Shown in pieces: positions 1 through 8,493 of a stretch of DNA of 64,000 nucleotides (the stretch's first letter is position 1; the number at the start of each line of letters is the position of its first letter). The stretch lies in NCBI RefSeq assembly GCF_000189535.1, contig NC_015145.1, positions 2,232,001-2,296,000 of the forward strand, given 5' to 3'. This DNA comes from Pseudarthrobacter phenanthrenivorans Sphe3. GTDB taxonomy: Bacteria > Actinomycetota > Actinomycetes > Actinomycetales > Micrococcaceae. Under the pieces are notes generated by a model. The model worked only from the letters and a program-made list of their open reading frames with translations, was not told the origin of the DNA and searched no databases. Made by a program: the position numbers and the translations under genes.

Positions 1-1
1 A

Positions 2-964
2 CGGCGGGTGGTGGCCCTGGTGGTCGCCCTCGCCCTGCTGGCGCTTGCCATCGGGGTGGCCCTGTTCTTCCGGTCGCCGGGAGCAAGCCCGCCGCCGTCG
101 GCTGCGACGGGATCTCCGGATTCCTCCAGCAACGCAAGCCCCGGTTCCAGTGCGAGCACCGTGCCCGGCACGGAAACGCCCAGCGCCGCTCCCTCCGTGC
201 CGCAACCGTCCAACCCCGCAACGGAAACACCGGAAGCCGGCCAGAACCCGGTGCAGCCGCCGGTCACGGTGCCGCCTGTCCCGGAGCCACCGGCGGAACC
301 GCCTCCACCGCCCGCGGCACCCTTCCCCGCGTCGCTTCGGGGCCAGGACCTCACGGTCATTCCGGGTGCCGGCCGGGTGGTGGCGCTGACTTTCGACGCC
401 GGCGCCAACGGTGCGGGCCTGCCAAAGATCCTGTCCGCCCTGTCCGCGAGGGGAGTTCCTGGCACCTTCTTCCTGACCGGGAACTGGGCGGAGGCAAACC
501 CGGACGGAGTACGGCAGATTGTGTCCGCCGGCCACCGGGTGGCCAACCACTCCATGACGCATCCCGGTTTTACTGGCCTCAGTGATGCCCAGATCGGCCA
601 GCAGGTCCGCGGGGCAGAGCAGGTCATCCTGGCAGCCGGAGCCGACCCCAGGCCGTTGTTCCGCTTCCCCTTCGGAGAACGCGATGCCCGCACCATCGCT
701 GCCGTGAACAACGCCGGCTACGTGGCGGTCCGCTGGACGGTGGACACGCTGGGCTGGAAGGGTACCAGCGGCGGCGTCAGCGTGCAGGTGGTCGCCGACC
801 GGACGCTGGCCGGCCTGCAGCCGGGTGAAATCGTCCTCATGCACATTGGCTCAAATCCCGACGACGGCACGACTTTGGATGCCGACGCCCTGCCCGCCAT
901 CATCGACCGGATCAGCGCCGCGGGGTACGGGTTCGTCACCCTCGATACGCTGCTGGCCCCATAG
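2..964 (+). CDS. Polysaccharide deacetylase (CE4/NodB fold), 5' end outside window
   Basis: Likely removes acetyl groups from a cell-wall or extracellular polysaccharide on the outer face of the membrane. The frame is open to the left edge. A GTG lies at 8, but two Arg codons precede it and would fit the cytoplasmic side of the membrane anchor that follows, so the true start is probably outside. Order: one hydrophobic segment, a Ser/Pro/Thr-rich spacer of about 85 residues, then a NodB domain of about 200 residues. CE4 motifs seen are TFDAG (near 389-403), NHSMTH (the metal-binding His pair), RFPFGE and LMHIG. Oddity: motif 1 is usually TFDDG, and here the second Asp, normally a metal ligand, is Ala, so substrate or metal use may differ. 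The next gene starts 15 bp later, so co-transcription is possible. Confidence 0.85.
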   Translation, partial: RRVVALVVALALLALAIGVALFFRSPGASPPPSAATGSPDSSSNASPGSSASTVPGTETPSAAPSVPQPSNPATETPEAGQNPVQPPVTVPPVPEPPAEPPPPPAAPFPASLRGQDLTVIPGAGRVVALTFDAGANGAGLPKILSALSARGVPGTFFLTGNWAEANPDGVRQIVSAGHRVANHSMTHPGFTGLSDAQIGQQVRGAEQVILAAGADPRPLFRFPFGERDARTIAAVNNAGYVAVRWTVDTLGWKGTSGGVSVQVVADRTLAGLQPGEIVLMHIGSNPDDGTTLDADALPAIIDRISAAGYGFVTLDTLLAP

Positions 965-979
965 ACAAGAAGGGCCACC

Positions 980-3763
980 ATGGAAAAAACCAGGCCGCCA
1001 AAACCGGCCGGCAAAAAATCCCTGCCGGCGCCGAATGGAACCAGCGACCCGGCACACCACGGCCTCCCCCTCCACGAGGTGGTCCTGCTGCTCGAGACGG
1101 ACCCCGTACGGGGTCTTGCAGAAGGCGAGGTGTCCCGGCGGCAGGCCCAGTTCGGCGCCAATGTGCTGCCCCGCTCCCGGCGCGGGGGCATCGCCCGCAA
1201 ACTCGCCCGGCAGTTCAACAATCCGCTGGTCTATGTGCTGCTGGCCGCGGCGGCAGTCACCCTGGTCCTTGGCGAGTACCTGGACTCGGTGGTCATCCTC
1301 GCCGTCGTCCTGGTGAACACCATCATCGGCTTTGTCCAGGAGGTCCGCGCGGAAGCCGCCCTGGACGCCCTGCACTCTCTGGTCCGGACCCGTGCCGTTG
1401 TCATGAGGGACGGACAGCGGCAGGAGGTCCCCTCCGAGGACCTTGTCCCTGGCGACCTTGTACTCCTCGAAGCGGGCGACAAGGTTCCGGCGGACCTCCG
1501 CCTGGTCCGGCTGTCCGGCCTCCGGGCCGACGAATCGGCGCTCACCGGCGAATCGGAGGCAGTGGCCAAGGACGAGGTGGTGCTTCCCCCCACCACCCCC
1601 GTGGCGGACCGCCGCAACATGGTCTACAGCGGCACCCTGGTGACTGCGGGCACCGGGACGGGCGTCGTGGTGGCAACCGGCGGCGAAACCGAACTCGGCG
1701 AAATCCACCGCCTCATGGGTTCCGTCCAGACGGTGGCAACGCCGCTGACGCGGAAACTTGCCCACTTCAGCACCACCCTCACAGTGGCCATCCTTGCCCT
1801 TGCCGCGGTGGCATTCCTTGCGGGAGTGGCACGCGGCCAGCAGCCGGCGGAAATGTTCACGGCCGCCGTCGCCCTGGCCGTGGGGGCGATCCCGGAAGGC
1901 CTGCCGGCTGCCGTCACCGTAACCCTTGCCATCGGCGTCCGCCGGATGGCCAGGCGCCGGGCCGTGGTCCGCCGCCTGCCGGTGGTGGAGACACTCGGCA
2001 GCACCACCGTCATTTGCTCCGACAAGACAGGAACGTTTACGGAAAACCAGATGACGGTGCGTGCCCTCTGGACCCCGTCGGGCAGTTATAAGGTGACAGG
2101 TTCCGGCTATGGCCCGGAGGGCCTGATCATCGCCGCCGGCGCCGCGCAGCATCCGGGTCCCGAAGGAACGACGGCGGGGCAGGACGCCGCACTGTCCTGG
2201 TCCCTTCTTGCCGGTGCCGCCTGCAATGACGCCAAGGTCATCAGGGAAGGACACAATTGGCAGGCCCAGGGGGATCCCACCGAGGCCGCCATGCTGGTGG
2301 CCGCCGGAAAAGGGGGCGTGGGTGCGGAAGACTTCCTGGCCGCCAGTCCCCGCGCGGGCACCCTGCCGTTCACGTCAGAGCGCCAATACATGGCAACACT
2401 CCACCTGCCCGGGCACCAGGAAGGCAGCGGCGGCGAAGCCGGCATTGTGCTGGTCAAGGGTGCCGTGGAGCGGGTGCTCGACCTCTGTGCGGTCCAGATG
2501 GACAGCAACGGCGGCAGCAGGCCCCTCGCGAAGCAGGAGGTCCTTGACGCTGCCCACGGTTTCGCCGGTACCGGCCTGAGGGTGCTCGCCACTGCCATGG
2601 TCCGGATCCCTCCGGGCACCCGGCTGACCTCGGAGAACCTCCGCGGGACCATGACGCTGACGGGACTCCAGGCGATGTTCGACCCGCCGCGGGAAGCGGC
2701 GGCGGCTTCCGTCAAGGCCTGCCATGAGGCCGGGGTGGCAGTCAAGATGATCACCGGGGACCATGTGGGCACAGCAGCCACCATAGCGCGGGCCGTGGGG
2801 CTGGCCTCGGACCGGGCGGACGGAACGGCCCTGACGGGAACCGAACTGGATGCCATCCCCGCGGCCGAACTGCCGGACGCCGTGGAGCGGGCCACCGTCT
2901 TCGCCCGCGTCTCCCCCGAGCAGAAGCTTCGCCTCATCGGAGCCCTGCAGTCGCGGGGGCACGTGGCCGCGATGACCGGTGACGGCGTCAATGACGCACC
3001 GGCCCTCCGGCAGGCCAACGTGGGCATCGCCATGGGACGGTCCGGAACGGAAGTGGCCAAGGAGGCGGCGGACATCGTCCTGACCGACGACGACTTCGCC
3101 ACGATTGAGGCGGCGGTTGAAGAGGGCCGCAACGTCTTCGACAACCTGACCAAGTTCATCGTCTGGACTCTGCCCACCAACATGGGCGAGGGCCTGGTGA
3201 TCCTCGTGGCGATCCTGCTGGGCGCCACCCTGCCGGTCCTGCCCACCCAAATCCTGTGGATCAACATGACCACGGCCGTCGCCCTGGGCCTGATGCTGGC
3301 GTTCGAGCCGAAAGAACCGGGCATCATGTCCCGTCCGCCGAGGGCCCCGGACCGCCCGCTCCTGACGTGGACCTTGACCCTGAGGATCCTGCTGGTCTCC
3401 ACCCTCCTGGTGGCCGGAACGTGGTGGATCTTCGAACTCGAACTGGCAGGCGGAGCGTCCCTCGCCGAGGCCCGGACCGCGGCGGTTAACCTCTTCGTGG
3501 CCGTGGAATTGTTCTACCTCTTCAGCTGCCGCTCCCTCACCAGGTCCGTCTGGCGAATCGGGCTCTTCAGCAACCGCTGGGTCATCCTGGGCGTCCTGGT
3601 CCAGGCGGCAGGACAGTTCGCCATTACGTATACGCCCCTGATGAATGAGCTCTTCCACACCGCGCCGATCGGCCTGGAGACCTGGCTGCGGATCGTGGGC
3701 ATCGCCGTGCTGGCTTCCCTGGTGGTGGCCCTGGACAAGCGCTTCCGGCGCCATACGTTCTAG
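980..3763 (+). CDS. P2-type cation-transporting ATPase (CtpF/Ca-ATPase-like)
   Basis: Membrane pump that moves a cation (Ca2+ or another cation; the ion cannot be told from sequence) at the cost of ATP. Length is 927 aa, normal for P2A ATPases. Visible in order: N-terminal cation-ATPase domain, TGES actuator loop (near residue 190), PEGLP in the transport helix, phosphorylation motif DKTGT (Asp near 348), ITGD, the hinge motif TGDGVNDAP (near 667), then four to six C-terminal membrane helices. The ATG at 980 follows AGAAGG at a usable distance. M. tuberculosis CtpF belongs to the same broad class and is in the DosR regulon, but no DosR-like box was found upstream here. Confidence 0.9.
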   Translation: MEKTRPPKPAGKKSLPAPNGTSDPAHHGLPLHEVVLLLETDPVRGLAEGEVSRRQAQFGANVLPRSRRGGIARKLARQFNNPLVYVLLAAAAVTLVLGEYLDSVVILAVVLVNTIIGFVQEVRAEAALDALHSLVRTRAVVMRDGQRQEVPSEDLVPGDLVLLEAGDKVPADLRLVRLSGLRADESALTGESEAVAKDEVVLPPTTPVADRRNMVYSGTLVTAGTGTGVVVATGGETELGEIHRLMGSVQTVATPLTRKLAHFSTTLTVAILALAAVAFLAGVARGQQPAEMFTAAVALAVGAIPEGLPAAVTVTLAIGVRRMARRRAVVRRLPVVETLGSTTVICSDKTGTFTENQMTVRALWTPSGSYKVTGSGYGPEGLIIAAGAAQHPGPEGTTAGQDAALSWSLLAGAACNDAKVIREGHNWQAQGDPTEAAMLVAAGKGGVGAEDFLAASPRAGTLPFTSERQYMATLHLPGHQEGSGGEAGIVLVKGAVERVLDLCAVQMDSNGGSRPLAKQEVLDAAHGFAGTGLRVLATAMVRIPPGTRLTSENLRGTMTLTGLQAMFDPPREAAAASVKACHEAGVAVKMITGDHVGTAATIARAVGLASDRADGTALTGTELDAIPAAELPDAVERATVFARVSPEQKLRLIGALQSRGHVAAMTGDGVNDAPALRQANVGIAMGRSGTEVAKEAADIVLTDDDFATIEAAVEEGRNVFDNLTKFIVWTLPTNMGEGLVILVAILLGATLPVLPTQILWINMTTAVALGLMLAFEPKEPGIMSRPPRAPDRPLLTWTLTLRILLVSTLLVAGTWWIFELELAGGASLAEARTAAVNLFVAVELFYLFSCRSLTRSVWRIGLFSNRWVILGVLVQAAGQFAITYTPLMNELFHTAPIGLETWLRIVGIAVLASLVVALDKRFRRHTF

Positions 3764-3776
3764 GTAACAACCGGCA

Positions 3777-4436
3777 TCAGGCCTTCGGCAGGATGCGGAC
3801 CATCACCAGACCCGTCACCAGGGCCATGGCCACCGCCATGAAAACGGCGGCCACCACCCCGATGGCAGCCGAAAGCCACGGGTCCTGGCCGGGCTGCCAC
3901 AACGGGGTGGCCACCGCCATGAAAACTCCAAGCCCCGCAGCCCAGGCCGCCGCACTTCCGGCCACCCACCGCCATGCACGCGTCACGTGGCGCCGCAGCT
4001 CAAACCACTGCGCCAGGCCAATCGAGAGCAGGAGCAGCACGGCTGCCGCGGTTCCCGTGGCAGCCTGCGCTGCCGGCGGCCACTCCTGCCAGGCCTCGTT
4101 GCCAAAGGACAACAGCCCCAGTGCCCACGCCACAACCGCTGCGGCGGCGGTGAGCAGAACCCAGCGCCGGGTGCGCACGGCTGGCAGCCGAGTCCTGAGC
4201 ACGCGCACCTGGAACAGGCCCAGGACCGCTCCCTCCACAAAACCGGCAAGGACCAGCAGCGGAACCTGCCCGGCCGGCCACAGCGCAGCGGCCATCAGCT
4301 GTGCAACCGCAGGGGCAAGGAAACCAAGGCTCTCGCCCAGGCTCACCCAGCCCACCCAGCGGGCAAGGAAAGCGTTCCTCCGCGTCACGACGGATTGCTC
4401 AGCGGCCACCGGGCAGGGTCCTTCCTTCACATTCAT
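3777..4436 (-). CDS. Six-helix membrane protein, function unknown
   Basis: Encodes 219 aa with about six hydrophobic segments joined by short Arg-rich loops and no signal peptide, so it is an inner-membrane protein. I recognise no catalytic motif or named family. The ATG at 4436 (MNVKEG) starts just before the first conserved-looking segment; longer frames to 4637 add only low-complexity residues. A possible DosR-like box lies at 4469-4482 with a -10-like hexamer (CAGTCT, 4440-4445). That spacing would place transcription start at about 4432, next to the in-frame GTG at 4430, so the real start could be that GTG. It is convergent with the P-type ATPase gene and divergent from the hemerythrin-like gene. 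Confidence 0.65.
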   Translation of the reverse strand: MNVKEGPCPVAAEQSVVTRRNAFLARWVGWVSLGESLGFLAPAVAQLMAAALWPAGQVPLLVLAGFVEGAVLGLFQVRVLRTRLPAVRTRRWVLLTAAAAVVAWALGLLSFGNEAWQEWPPAAQAATGTAAAVLLLLSIGLAQWFELRRHVTRAWRWVAGSAAAWAAGLGVFMAVATPLWQPGQDPWLSAAIGVVAAVFMAVAMALVTGLVMVRILPKA

Positions 4437-4439
4437 CCC

Positions 4440-4482
4440 AGACTGCCTGCTGTAACCGGCGGACAACAGTGCCAAAAGCCCC
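4440..4482 (-). promoter_or_regulatory. Tentative DosR-like box and -10 for the six-helix membrane protein
   Basis: Read on the minus strand the box is GGGGCTTTTGGCAC (4469-4482; 10 of 14 match the M. tuberculosis core). CAGTCT at 4440-4445 follows after 23 bp, the same spacing as the better sites in this island. It is less certain because the ATG at 4436 falls inside the usual gap between -10 and transcription start. Confidence 0.4.
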
Positions 4483-4546
4483 GCCGGAGCGTGCTCCCCC
4501 CGGACTGCCCGCTCCGTACGCCCCTGCCCCTTTCGTTGCCAAGTGC

Positions 4547-4590
4547 GGGACTTATGGCTCTGACTCCAGCCGCGCCGTCCATTCCATAGT
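4547..4590 (+). promoter_or_regulatory. DosR-like box and -10 upstream of the hemerythrin-like gene
   Basis: Box GGGACTTATGGCTC at 4547-4560 (11 of 14 match GGGACTWWAGTCCC). CATAGT at 4585-4590 lies 24 bp downstream. Predicted transcription start is near 4597, about 75 nt before the ATG. Confidence 0.6.
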
Positions 4591-4670
4591 TGATCCAGGA
4601 ACACCTTCCCGCGTCCGCCTGTGGCCGGGCGCGGCAAGGAGCCTGCATCAACGTGGAGAAGGAAGGAATC

Positions 4671-5201
4671 ATGGACAACAACGTCAAGGACCCTTCAGCC
4701 GAGGCGGAGGCGCTGCAGGCTGTGGAACGTCACCACGCCGAGATGCTCAAGCACCTCAACGGCCTGGTGGCCCTGCTGACGCAAGCTGTTGAAGCAGGCG
4801 ACACGGCAGCCGGGGAAACGGCCCAGGCAACACTTCTGGACTGGTGCGACAGCCAGCTCATTCCCCATGCGCTGGCGGAGGAGGGCCCTTTGTACAGCGG
4901 GCCGGGTGCCACCCCGGAGGGGCGGCTCCTGGTGGAAGGGATGCTGGCCGAGCACAAGGTGATTGTGGGCCTTGTGGAGGAACTGCGCACGGCCAACGGG
5001 ATTTCCGCCGTGGTGGCCGGCGCGGCCATTCAACGGATGTTCGGGATGCACTTGGACAAAGAGAACCGCCTCCTGATGCCTTTCATCGTCGCTTCACCTG
5101 ACCTTTCGCTTGCCGATTCGGTGAAGGGGCTGCACGAACTGGTAGGCGGGAGCGCGGGCCACCATGCAGGAGTGCACGACGGCGGCCCGCACCATCACTG
5201 A
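4671..5201 (+). CDS. Hemerythrin-like (HHE) cation-binding protein
   Basis: Cytoplasmic four-helix protein of 176 aa expected to bind a di-iron centre and hence oxygen, nitric oxide or redox signals. Seen: RHHAEMLKHL near the N-terminus, LIPHALAEE, AEHKVIVG and MHLDKENRLL, which supply the spaced His and Glu/Asp residues of an HHE domain. The last 15 residues are His-rich (HHAG and PHHH) and could bind extra metal. The ATG at 4671 follows GAAGGAAGGA at good distance; longer in-frame starts lack this. A DosR-like box upstream and the USP gene downstream suggest a role under low oxygen. Whether it stores, senses or scavenges is not shown by sequence. Confidence 0.8.
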   Translation: MDNNVKDPSAEAEALQAVERHHAEMLKHLNGLVALLTQAVEAGDTAAGETAQATLLDWCDSQLIPHALAEEGPLYSGPGATPEGRLLVEGMLAEHKVIVGLVEELRTANGISAVVAGAAIQRMFGMHLDKENRLLMPFIVASPDLSLADSVKGLHELVGGSAGHHAGVHDGGPHHH

Positions 5202-5265
5202 CGCGCGCGGCCACTGACCCGCGCGGCAGCTGGGGGACGCGCCGCACCTGAGGGACGCGCCGCTG
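5198..5265. repeat. GC-rich short tandem repeats between convergent genes
   Basis: Two 16-bp copies (5198-5213, 5214-5229) followed by two 18-bp copies (5230-5247, 5248-5265), all built around CTGA or CTGG followed by CGCGCGGC or CGCGCCGC. They fill the gap between the hemerythrin-like and USP genes and include the stop of the former. Confidence 0.7.
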
Positions 5266-5269
5266 CGGG

Positions 5270-5752
5270 CTACCGTCCGCCGTCGTGCTTCTCCTCCGGG
5301 GCGTGCTTCCCTTCCGGGGCATGGACCACCAGGACGGGGCAGTGGGCGTGGCTGACGCAGGCTGAACTCACGGAGCCGGGGACAAAACGTCCGTGACCCC
5401 GCCTTCCGACGATGAGGAGCGCGGCGTTCCGGCTTCCTTCAATCAGTTGCTCCTCGGGCTTGCCGCGCAACAGCCGGGGCCGCACGAACGCCGGCAACTC
5501 CCCGTGGAAGGCCTCGGCAAGCGCCTGGTCCAGGGACTGCCTGGCTGCGTATTCGAATCCCTCGATCCCCACCGCCAGGTACAGCCCGAATCCGGGTGGA
5601 ACATCCCAGCAGGCCCAGGCCTCCACTGATGCTTCCAGCGGACCGGCCAAGGCAGCCGCGGTACGGAGCGCAGCAATTGAAGCACCGGAACCGTCCACTC
5701 CCACGATGATTTTGGGGTGCTCTTCTCCGGCATCCATGATGTGCGGCTCCAT
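5270..5752 (-). CDS. Universal stress protein, single UspA domain
   Basis: Cytoplasmic 160-aa UspA-fold protein. The domain starts with IIVGVDGSGAS and ends with GRRGHGRF followed by PVLVV; the GRRG-x9 stretch matches the ATP-binding loop except that the usual Gly before Ser is replaced by Ser. The last 15 residues are charged (KHAPEEKHDGG). The ATG at 5752 has AGAGAGA upstream; a second in-frame ATG at 5737 is possible. It is the first of four USP genes in the island and is divergent from the response regulator, each with its own DosR-like box. In M. tuberculosis the dosRS locus also has a USP neighbour (Rv3134c). Confidence 0.9.
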   Translation of the reverse strand: MEPHIMDAGEEHPKIIVGVDGSGASIAALRTAAALAGPLEASVEAWACWDVPPGFGLYLAVGIEGFEYAARQSLDQALAEAFHGELPAFVRPRLLRGKPEEQLIEGSRNAALLIVGRRGHGRFVPGSVSSACVSHAHCPVLVVHAPEGKHAPEEKHDGGR

Positions 5753-5774
5753 TCTCTCTTTCTGGCCTGCTCCA

Positions 5775-5817
5775 ACAATGGGCAGGGTTCGGGGCCGCGG
5801 GTAGGGCCTAAAGTCAT
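5775..5817 (-). promoter_or_regulatory. DosR-like box and -10 for the USP gene
   Basis: Minus-strand box ATGACTTTAGGCCC (5804-5817; 11 of 14). CATTGT (5775-5780) follows after 23 bp. Predicted start is near 5768, about 16 nt before the ATG. Confidence 0.65.
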
Positions 5818-5818
5818 C

Positions 5819-5888
5819 TTGGCTGGTCGGCTGGCTGGTTGGCTGGTTGCCCGCCTGATTGCCTGCCTGGATGCCTGCCTGGCAGGCC
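5819..5888. repeat. Tetranucleotide repeat tract between divergent promoters
   Basis: A run of TGGC/TGGT units (5819-5849) passes into TGCC/TGCCTGCC units (to 5888), a 4-bp periodic tract of about 70 bp. It sits between the DosR-like box of the USP gene (5804-5817) and that of the regulator gene (5939-5952). Such tracts can change length by slippage, which would alter the spacing between the two boxes. Confidence 0.7.
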
Positions 5889-5938
5889 GCAATTACTACA
5901 GTCGTTGCCGGGTAACGGCGGTTGTATGATCAGGACTC

Positions 5939-5981
5939 CAGACTTTGGTCCCTTCCGGCTTCTCTGCACGGAAGGAAAAAT
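5939..5981 (+). promoter_or_regulatory. DosR-like box and -10 upstream of the dosR-like gene
   Basis: Box CAGACTTTGGTCCC (5939-5952; 11 of 14). AAAAAT (5976-5981) follows after 23 bp, giving a start near 5988. This implies autoregulation and excludes the in-frame ATG at 5980 as translation start. Confidence 0.65.
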
Positions 5982-6057
5982 GGGGCCTGACCCCTTGGCG
6001 GGGGCTGGCTCGCACACCAGTGCAGGTTTTGTCCTTCAGAAAACGGGAGAGCGTAGG

Positions 6058-6738
6058 GTGCAAAGGCATGAATCAGGCTCGGACGGAGCCGAAGATACCC
6101 GTGGGCCGCTGCGCGTGTTCATCCTCGATGACCACGAGCTTGTCCGGCAAGGGCTGAGGGACCTGCTGGAGGGTGAAGGGTTCGTGGTGGTTGGCGAAAG
6201 CGGCTCGGCCGCGGAAGCCACGCGCCGCATACCTGCCCTGCAACCGGATATTGCAATCCTTGACGGCCGGCTTCCGGACGGCACCGGCATCGAGGTCTGC
6301 CGGGATGTGCGCTCGTTCGATCCCCGCCTGCATTGCCTGATCCTGACCAGTTACGACGACGAGCAGGCCATCCGCGGCGCCGTCCTGGCCGGCGCGTCCG
6401 GGTACGTCCTGAAGCAGATCAGGAGTGACGACCTCCTGGCGGGGATCCGCAGGGCAGCAGCGGGTGAATCGCTGTTCGAGCCCGGCGTCAAGGAACGGAT
6501 CGTCAGCGGCCTTTCCAAGACTCCAACCGATCCCCGGATGGAAGGGCTGAGCGCCCAGGAGAAAAAGGTGTTGACGCTGATCGGCCAGGGATTGACGAAC
6601 CGCCAGATCGGCGAGGAACTGTTCCTGGCAGAGAAGACCGTCAAGAATTACGTGTCGTCGATCCTGGCCAAGCTCGGCTTCGAGCGGCGCACGCAGGCTG
6701 CCGTCTATGTGACCAGGAGCGGGCAGGACGCACAATAG
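6058..6738 (+). CDS. dosR: DosR/DevR-like response regulator (NarL/LuxR family)
   Basis: Two-component regulator of 226 aa. The receiver domain shows FILDDHELVR, the phospho-acceptor in ILDGRLPDG and the Lys in GYVLKQI. The C-terminal LuxR-type HTH reads LSAQEKKVLTLIGQGLTN, then AEKTVKNYVS and ERRTQAAV. The recognition helix AEKTVKNYVS and the ERRTQAAV tail are the same as I recall for M. tuberculosis DosR, so similar DNA contacts are expected. The GTG at 6058 is chosen because it has GGGAGA upstream and lies after the predicted transcription start near 5988. The ATG at 5980 would precede that start. The gene is convergent with the kinase gene rather than in an operon with it, and is separated from it by a strong terminator. 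Confidence 0.9.
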   Translation: MQRHESGSDGAEDTRGPLRVFILDDHELVRQGLRDLLEGEGFVVVGESGSAAEATRRIPALQPDIAILDGRLPDGTGIEVCRDVRSFDPRLHCLILTSYDDEQAIRGAVLAGASGYVLKQIRSDDLLAGIRRAAAGESLFEPGVKERIVSGLSKTPTDPRMEGLSAQEKKVLTLIGQGLTNRQIGEELFLAEKTVKNYVSSILAKLGFERRTQAAVYVTRSGQDAQ

Positions 6739-6762
6739 GCCGGCAGGCGAGTGAACGCGACA

Positions 6763-6792
6763 ACGGCCGGGCAGCTGAAGCTGCCCGGCCGT
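6763..6792. terminator. Bidirectional hairpin between dosR and dosS
   Basis: Perfect inverted repeat: ACGGCCGGGCAGCT (6763-6776) and its complement (6779-6792), folding with a TGAA-type loop. There is no long T tract, as is common in high-GC genomes. It lies midway between the two convergent stop codons. Confidence 0.75.
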
Positions 6793-6810
6793 AGTCCGTT
6801 CCGCGGGAGG

Positions 6811-8493
6811 CTATTCGAGGTTGGCCGTCCACACAATCCGCGTTCCTTCCCCAGCCGCACTCCGGATGATGCAGGTGCCGCCCAGCAGTTCGGCCCGGTG
6901 CCGCATGTTGGCCAGTCCGCTGACCCGCGCCGGTTCCTCGAAGCCGCAACCGTTGTCCTGGATCACCAGTTCAACCTGCTGCTGGTTAGTCGAGACCGTG
7001 AGCCCGATCTGGTCCGCCCCGGAATGCCGGACAGCGTTGCTCAGGCCTTCGGAGAGCACCGAGAGCAAGTGGCCGGCAACGCTTTCAAGAACCACATCGT
7101 CCACCGGCCCGGCAAAGGCCACCTGCGGCGCCACGCTGTGGTTGCGGGAGGTTTCCTGGACCACTTTCAAGACGCGGCTGGTGAGCGGTTCCCGCTCCAC
7201 CTCCCCTGTCCGCAGCGAGTAGATGGTGTCCCTGAGTTTCCGGATGGTGTCATCCAGTTCGGAGGTCACTGCCGCAATCCGCTCATGGGCAACGGGATCA
7301 AGGATGTAGCGCCGCAGGCTCTGGATGCTCAGCCCCGAGGCGAACAGTCGCTGGATGACCAGGTCGTGCAGGTCCCGGGCAATCCGTTCACGGTCCGTAA
7401 ACAGGAGGTTCTGTTCACGCAGGGCGTGGACGCGGGCCAGGTCCAGGGCCAGGCCCACCCTGCTGCCGAACAGCGAGCTGGACTCCACCTCAGCCTGGTT
7501 GTACGTAGCCGATCCCTGCGGGCGGGCGAGCAGCAGCACGGCGTTTTCCGAGCTGCTGTGTCCGATCGCGCACACCAGCACGGACCCCAGCTTCTCCGCC
7601 ACTTCGTCGACGAAAACCTGCCGGGCATCCCGCGCCACGAGTGACTCGCCCGTCTCCACAACCCTGGACACAACGTCGGAAGCGCCAATCTCCTCGCCCG
7701 CCTGCAGGCCCTGGACCCCAAGGGAGGACCGGCAGCGAAGAACGCCGTCGCCGCCAGGAACAGCAATCACCGCAAGGGCGGAATCCGAGATTTTCAGGGC
7801 GGTCTCGGCAACGAGGTCCAGGTTGTCCGCATTTTCAGGATGCGGCGTCATGATCAGCCTGCTGCTCAGCTCCATTCCGGCCTCAAGCCATTTCTGGCGC
7901 CTCTTGCTGTCCTCGAAGAGGCGCGCGTTCTGGATGGCCACACCGGCAGCCGCGGCCAGCGCTACGGCAAGGTCCTCATCCTCCGGGGTGAAGTCCTGCC
8001 CGCCGTCTTTTTCCGTCAGGTAGAGATTCCCGAATACCTCGTCCCGAACACGCACCGGCACCCCCAGGAAGGTGCTCATCGGGGGATGGTTTGGCGGAAA
8101 CCCGGAGGCGATGGGGTTCTGGCCGAGGTCGTGCAGCCGCAGGGGCTGGGGCTCGCGGATCAGGAGTCCCAGCACGCCGTGCCCTGTGGGCAGGTCACCG
8201 ATGGAGCGGATTTCCTCGTCTTCAATACCTACCGTGATGAAGTGGCTGAGGCTGCGGTCCTCACCGATCACGCCCATGGCCCCGTACTTCGCGCCCACGA
8301 GGCCACAGGCAGACCGGACCAGCCGGTCCAGGACTGCCTCAAGGCTCAGATCCTCGGCGAGGGCCACGACGGCTGCCAGCAGGCCGTTCATCCTCTCCTG
8401 GGTCTGCAGCAGCTCATCCGCCCGGGCTACAAAGTCCCGCAGGAGGTCCTCAGCCCTTTCCTTCATGGGAGAGCGCGACGGCTCAGTGCTCAT
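6811..8493 (-). CDS. dosS: DosS/DevS-like two-GAF sensor histidine kinase
   Basis: Cytoplasmic sensor kinase of 560 aa. GAF-A spans roughly residues 45-195 and includes GVLGLLI and FLGVPVR. A His at 136 in NHPPM aligns, by my reading, with the heme-ligating His149 of M. tuberculosis DosS. GAF-B spans about 215-355. The HisKA_3 helix has RDLHDLVIQR with the phospho-acceptor His at 376. The HATPase has an N box (EGLSNAVRH, near 482-490), DNGCGF (near 513) and GLANMRHRAELLGG. The start is chosen for AGGAGG 5-6 nt upstream of the ATG. Heme binding and oxygen, NO or CO sensing are inferred from the family. No DosR-like box was found upstream, so it may be expressed constitutively. Confidence 0.9.
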   Translation of the reverse strand: MSTEPSRSPMKERAEDLLRDFVARADELLQTQERMNGLLAAVVALAEDLSLEAVLDRLVRSACGLVGAKYGAMGVIGEDRSLSHFITVGIEDEEIRSIGDLPTGHGVLGLLIREPQPLRLHDLGQNPIASGFPPNHPPMSTFLGVPVRVRDEVFGNLYLTEKDGGQDFTPEDEDLAVALAAAAGVAIQNARLFEDSKRRQKWLEAGMELSSRLIMTPHPENADNLDLVAETALKISDSALAVIAVPGGDGVLRCRSSLGVQGLQAGEEIGASDVVSRVVETGESLVARDARQVFVDEVAEKLGSVLVCAIGHSSSENAVLLLARPQGSATYNQAEVESSSLFGSRVGLALDLARVHALREQNLLFTDRERIARDLHDLVIQRLFASGLSIQSLRRYILDPVAHERIAAVTSELDDTIRKLRDTIYSLRTGEVEREPLTSRVLKVVQETSRNHSVAPQVAFAGPVDDVVLESVAGHLLSVLSEGLSNAVRHSGADQIGLTVSTNQQQVELVIQDNGCGFEEPARVSGLANMRHRAELLGGTCIIRSAAGEGTRIVWTANLE

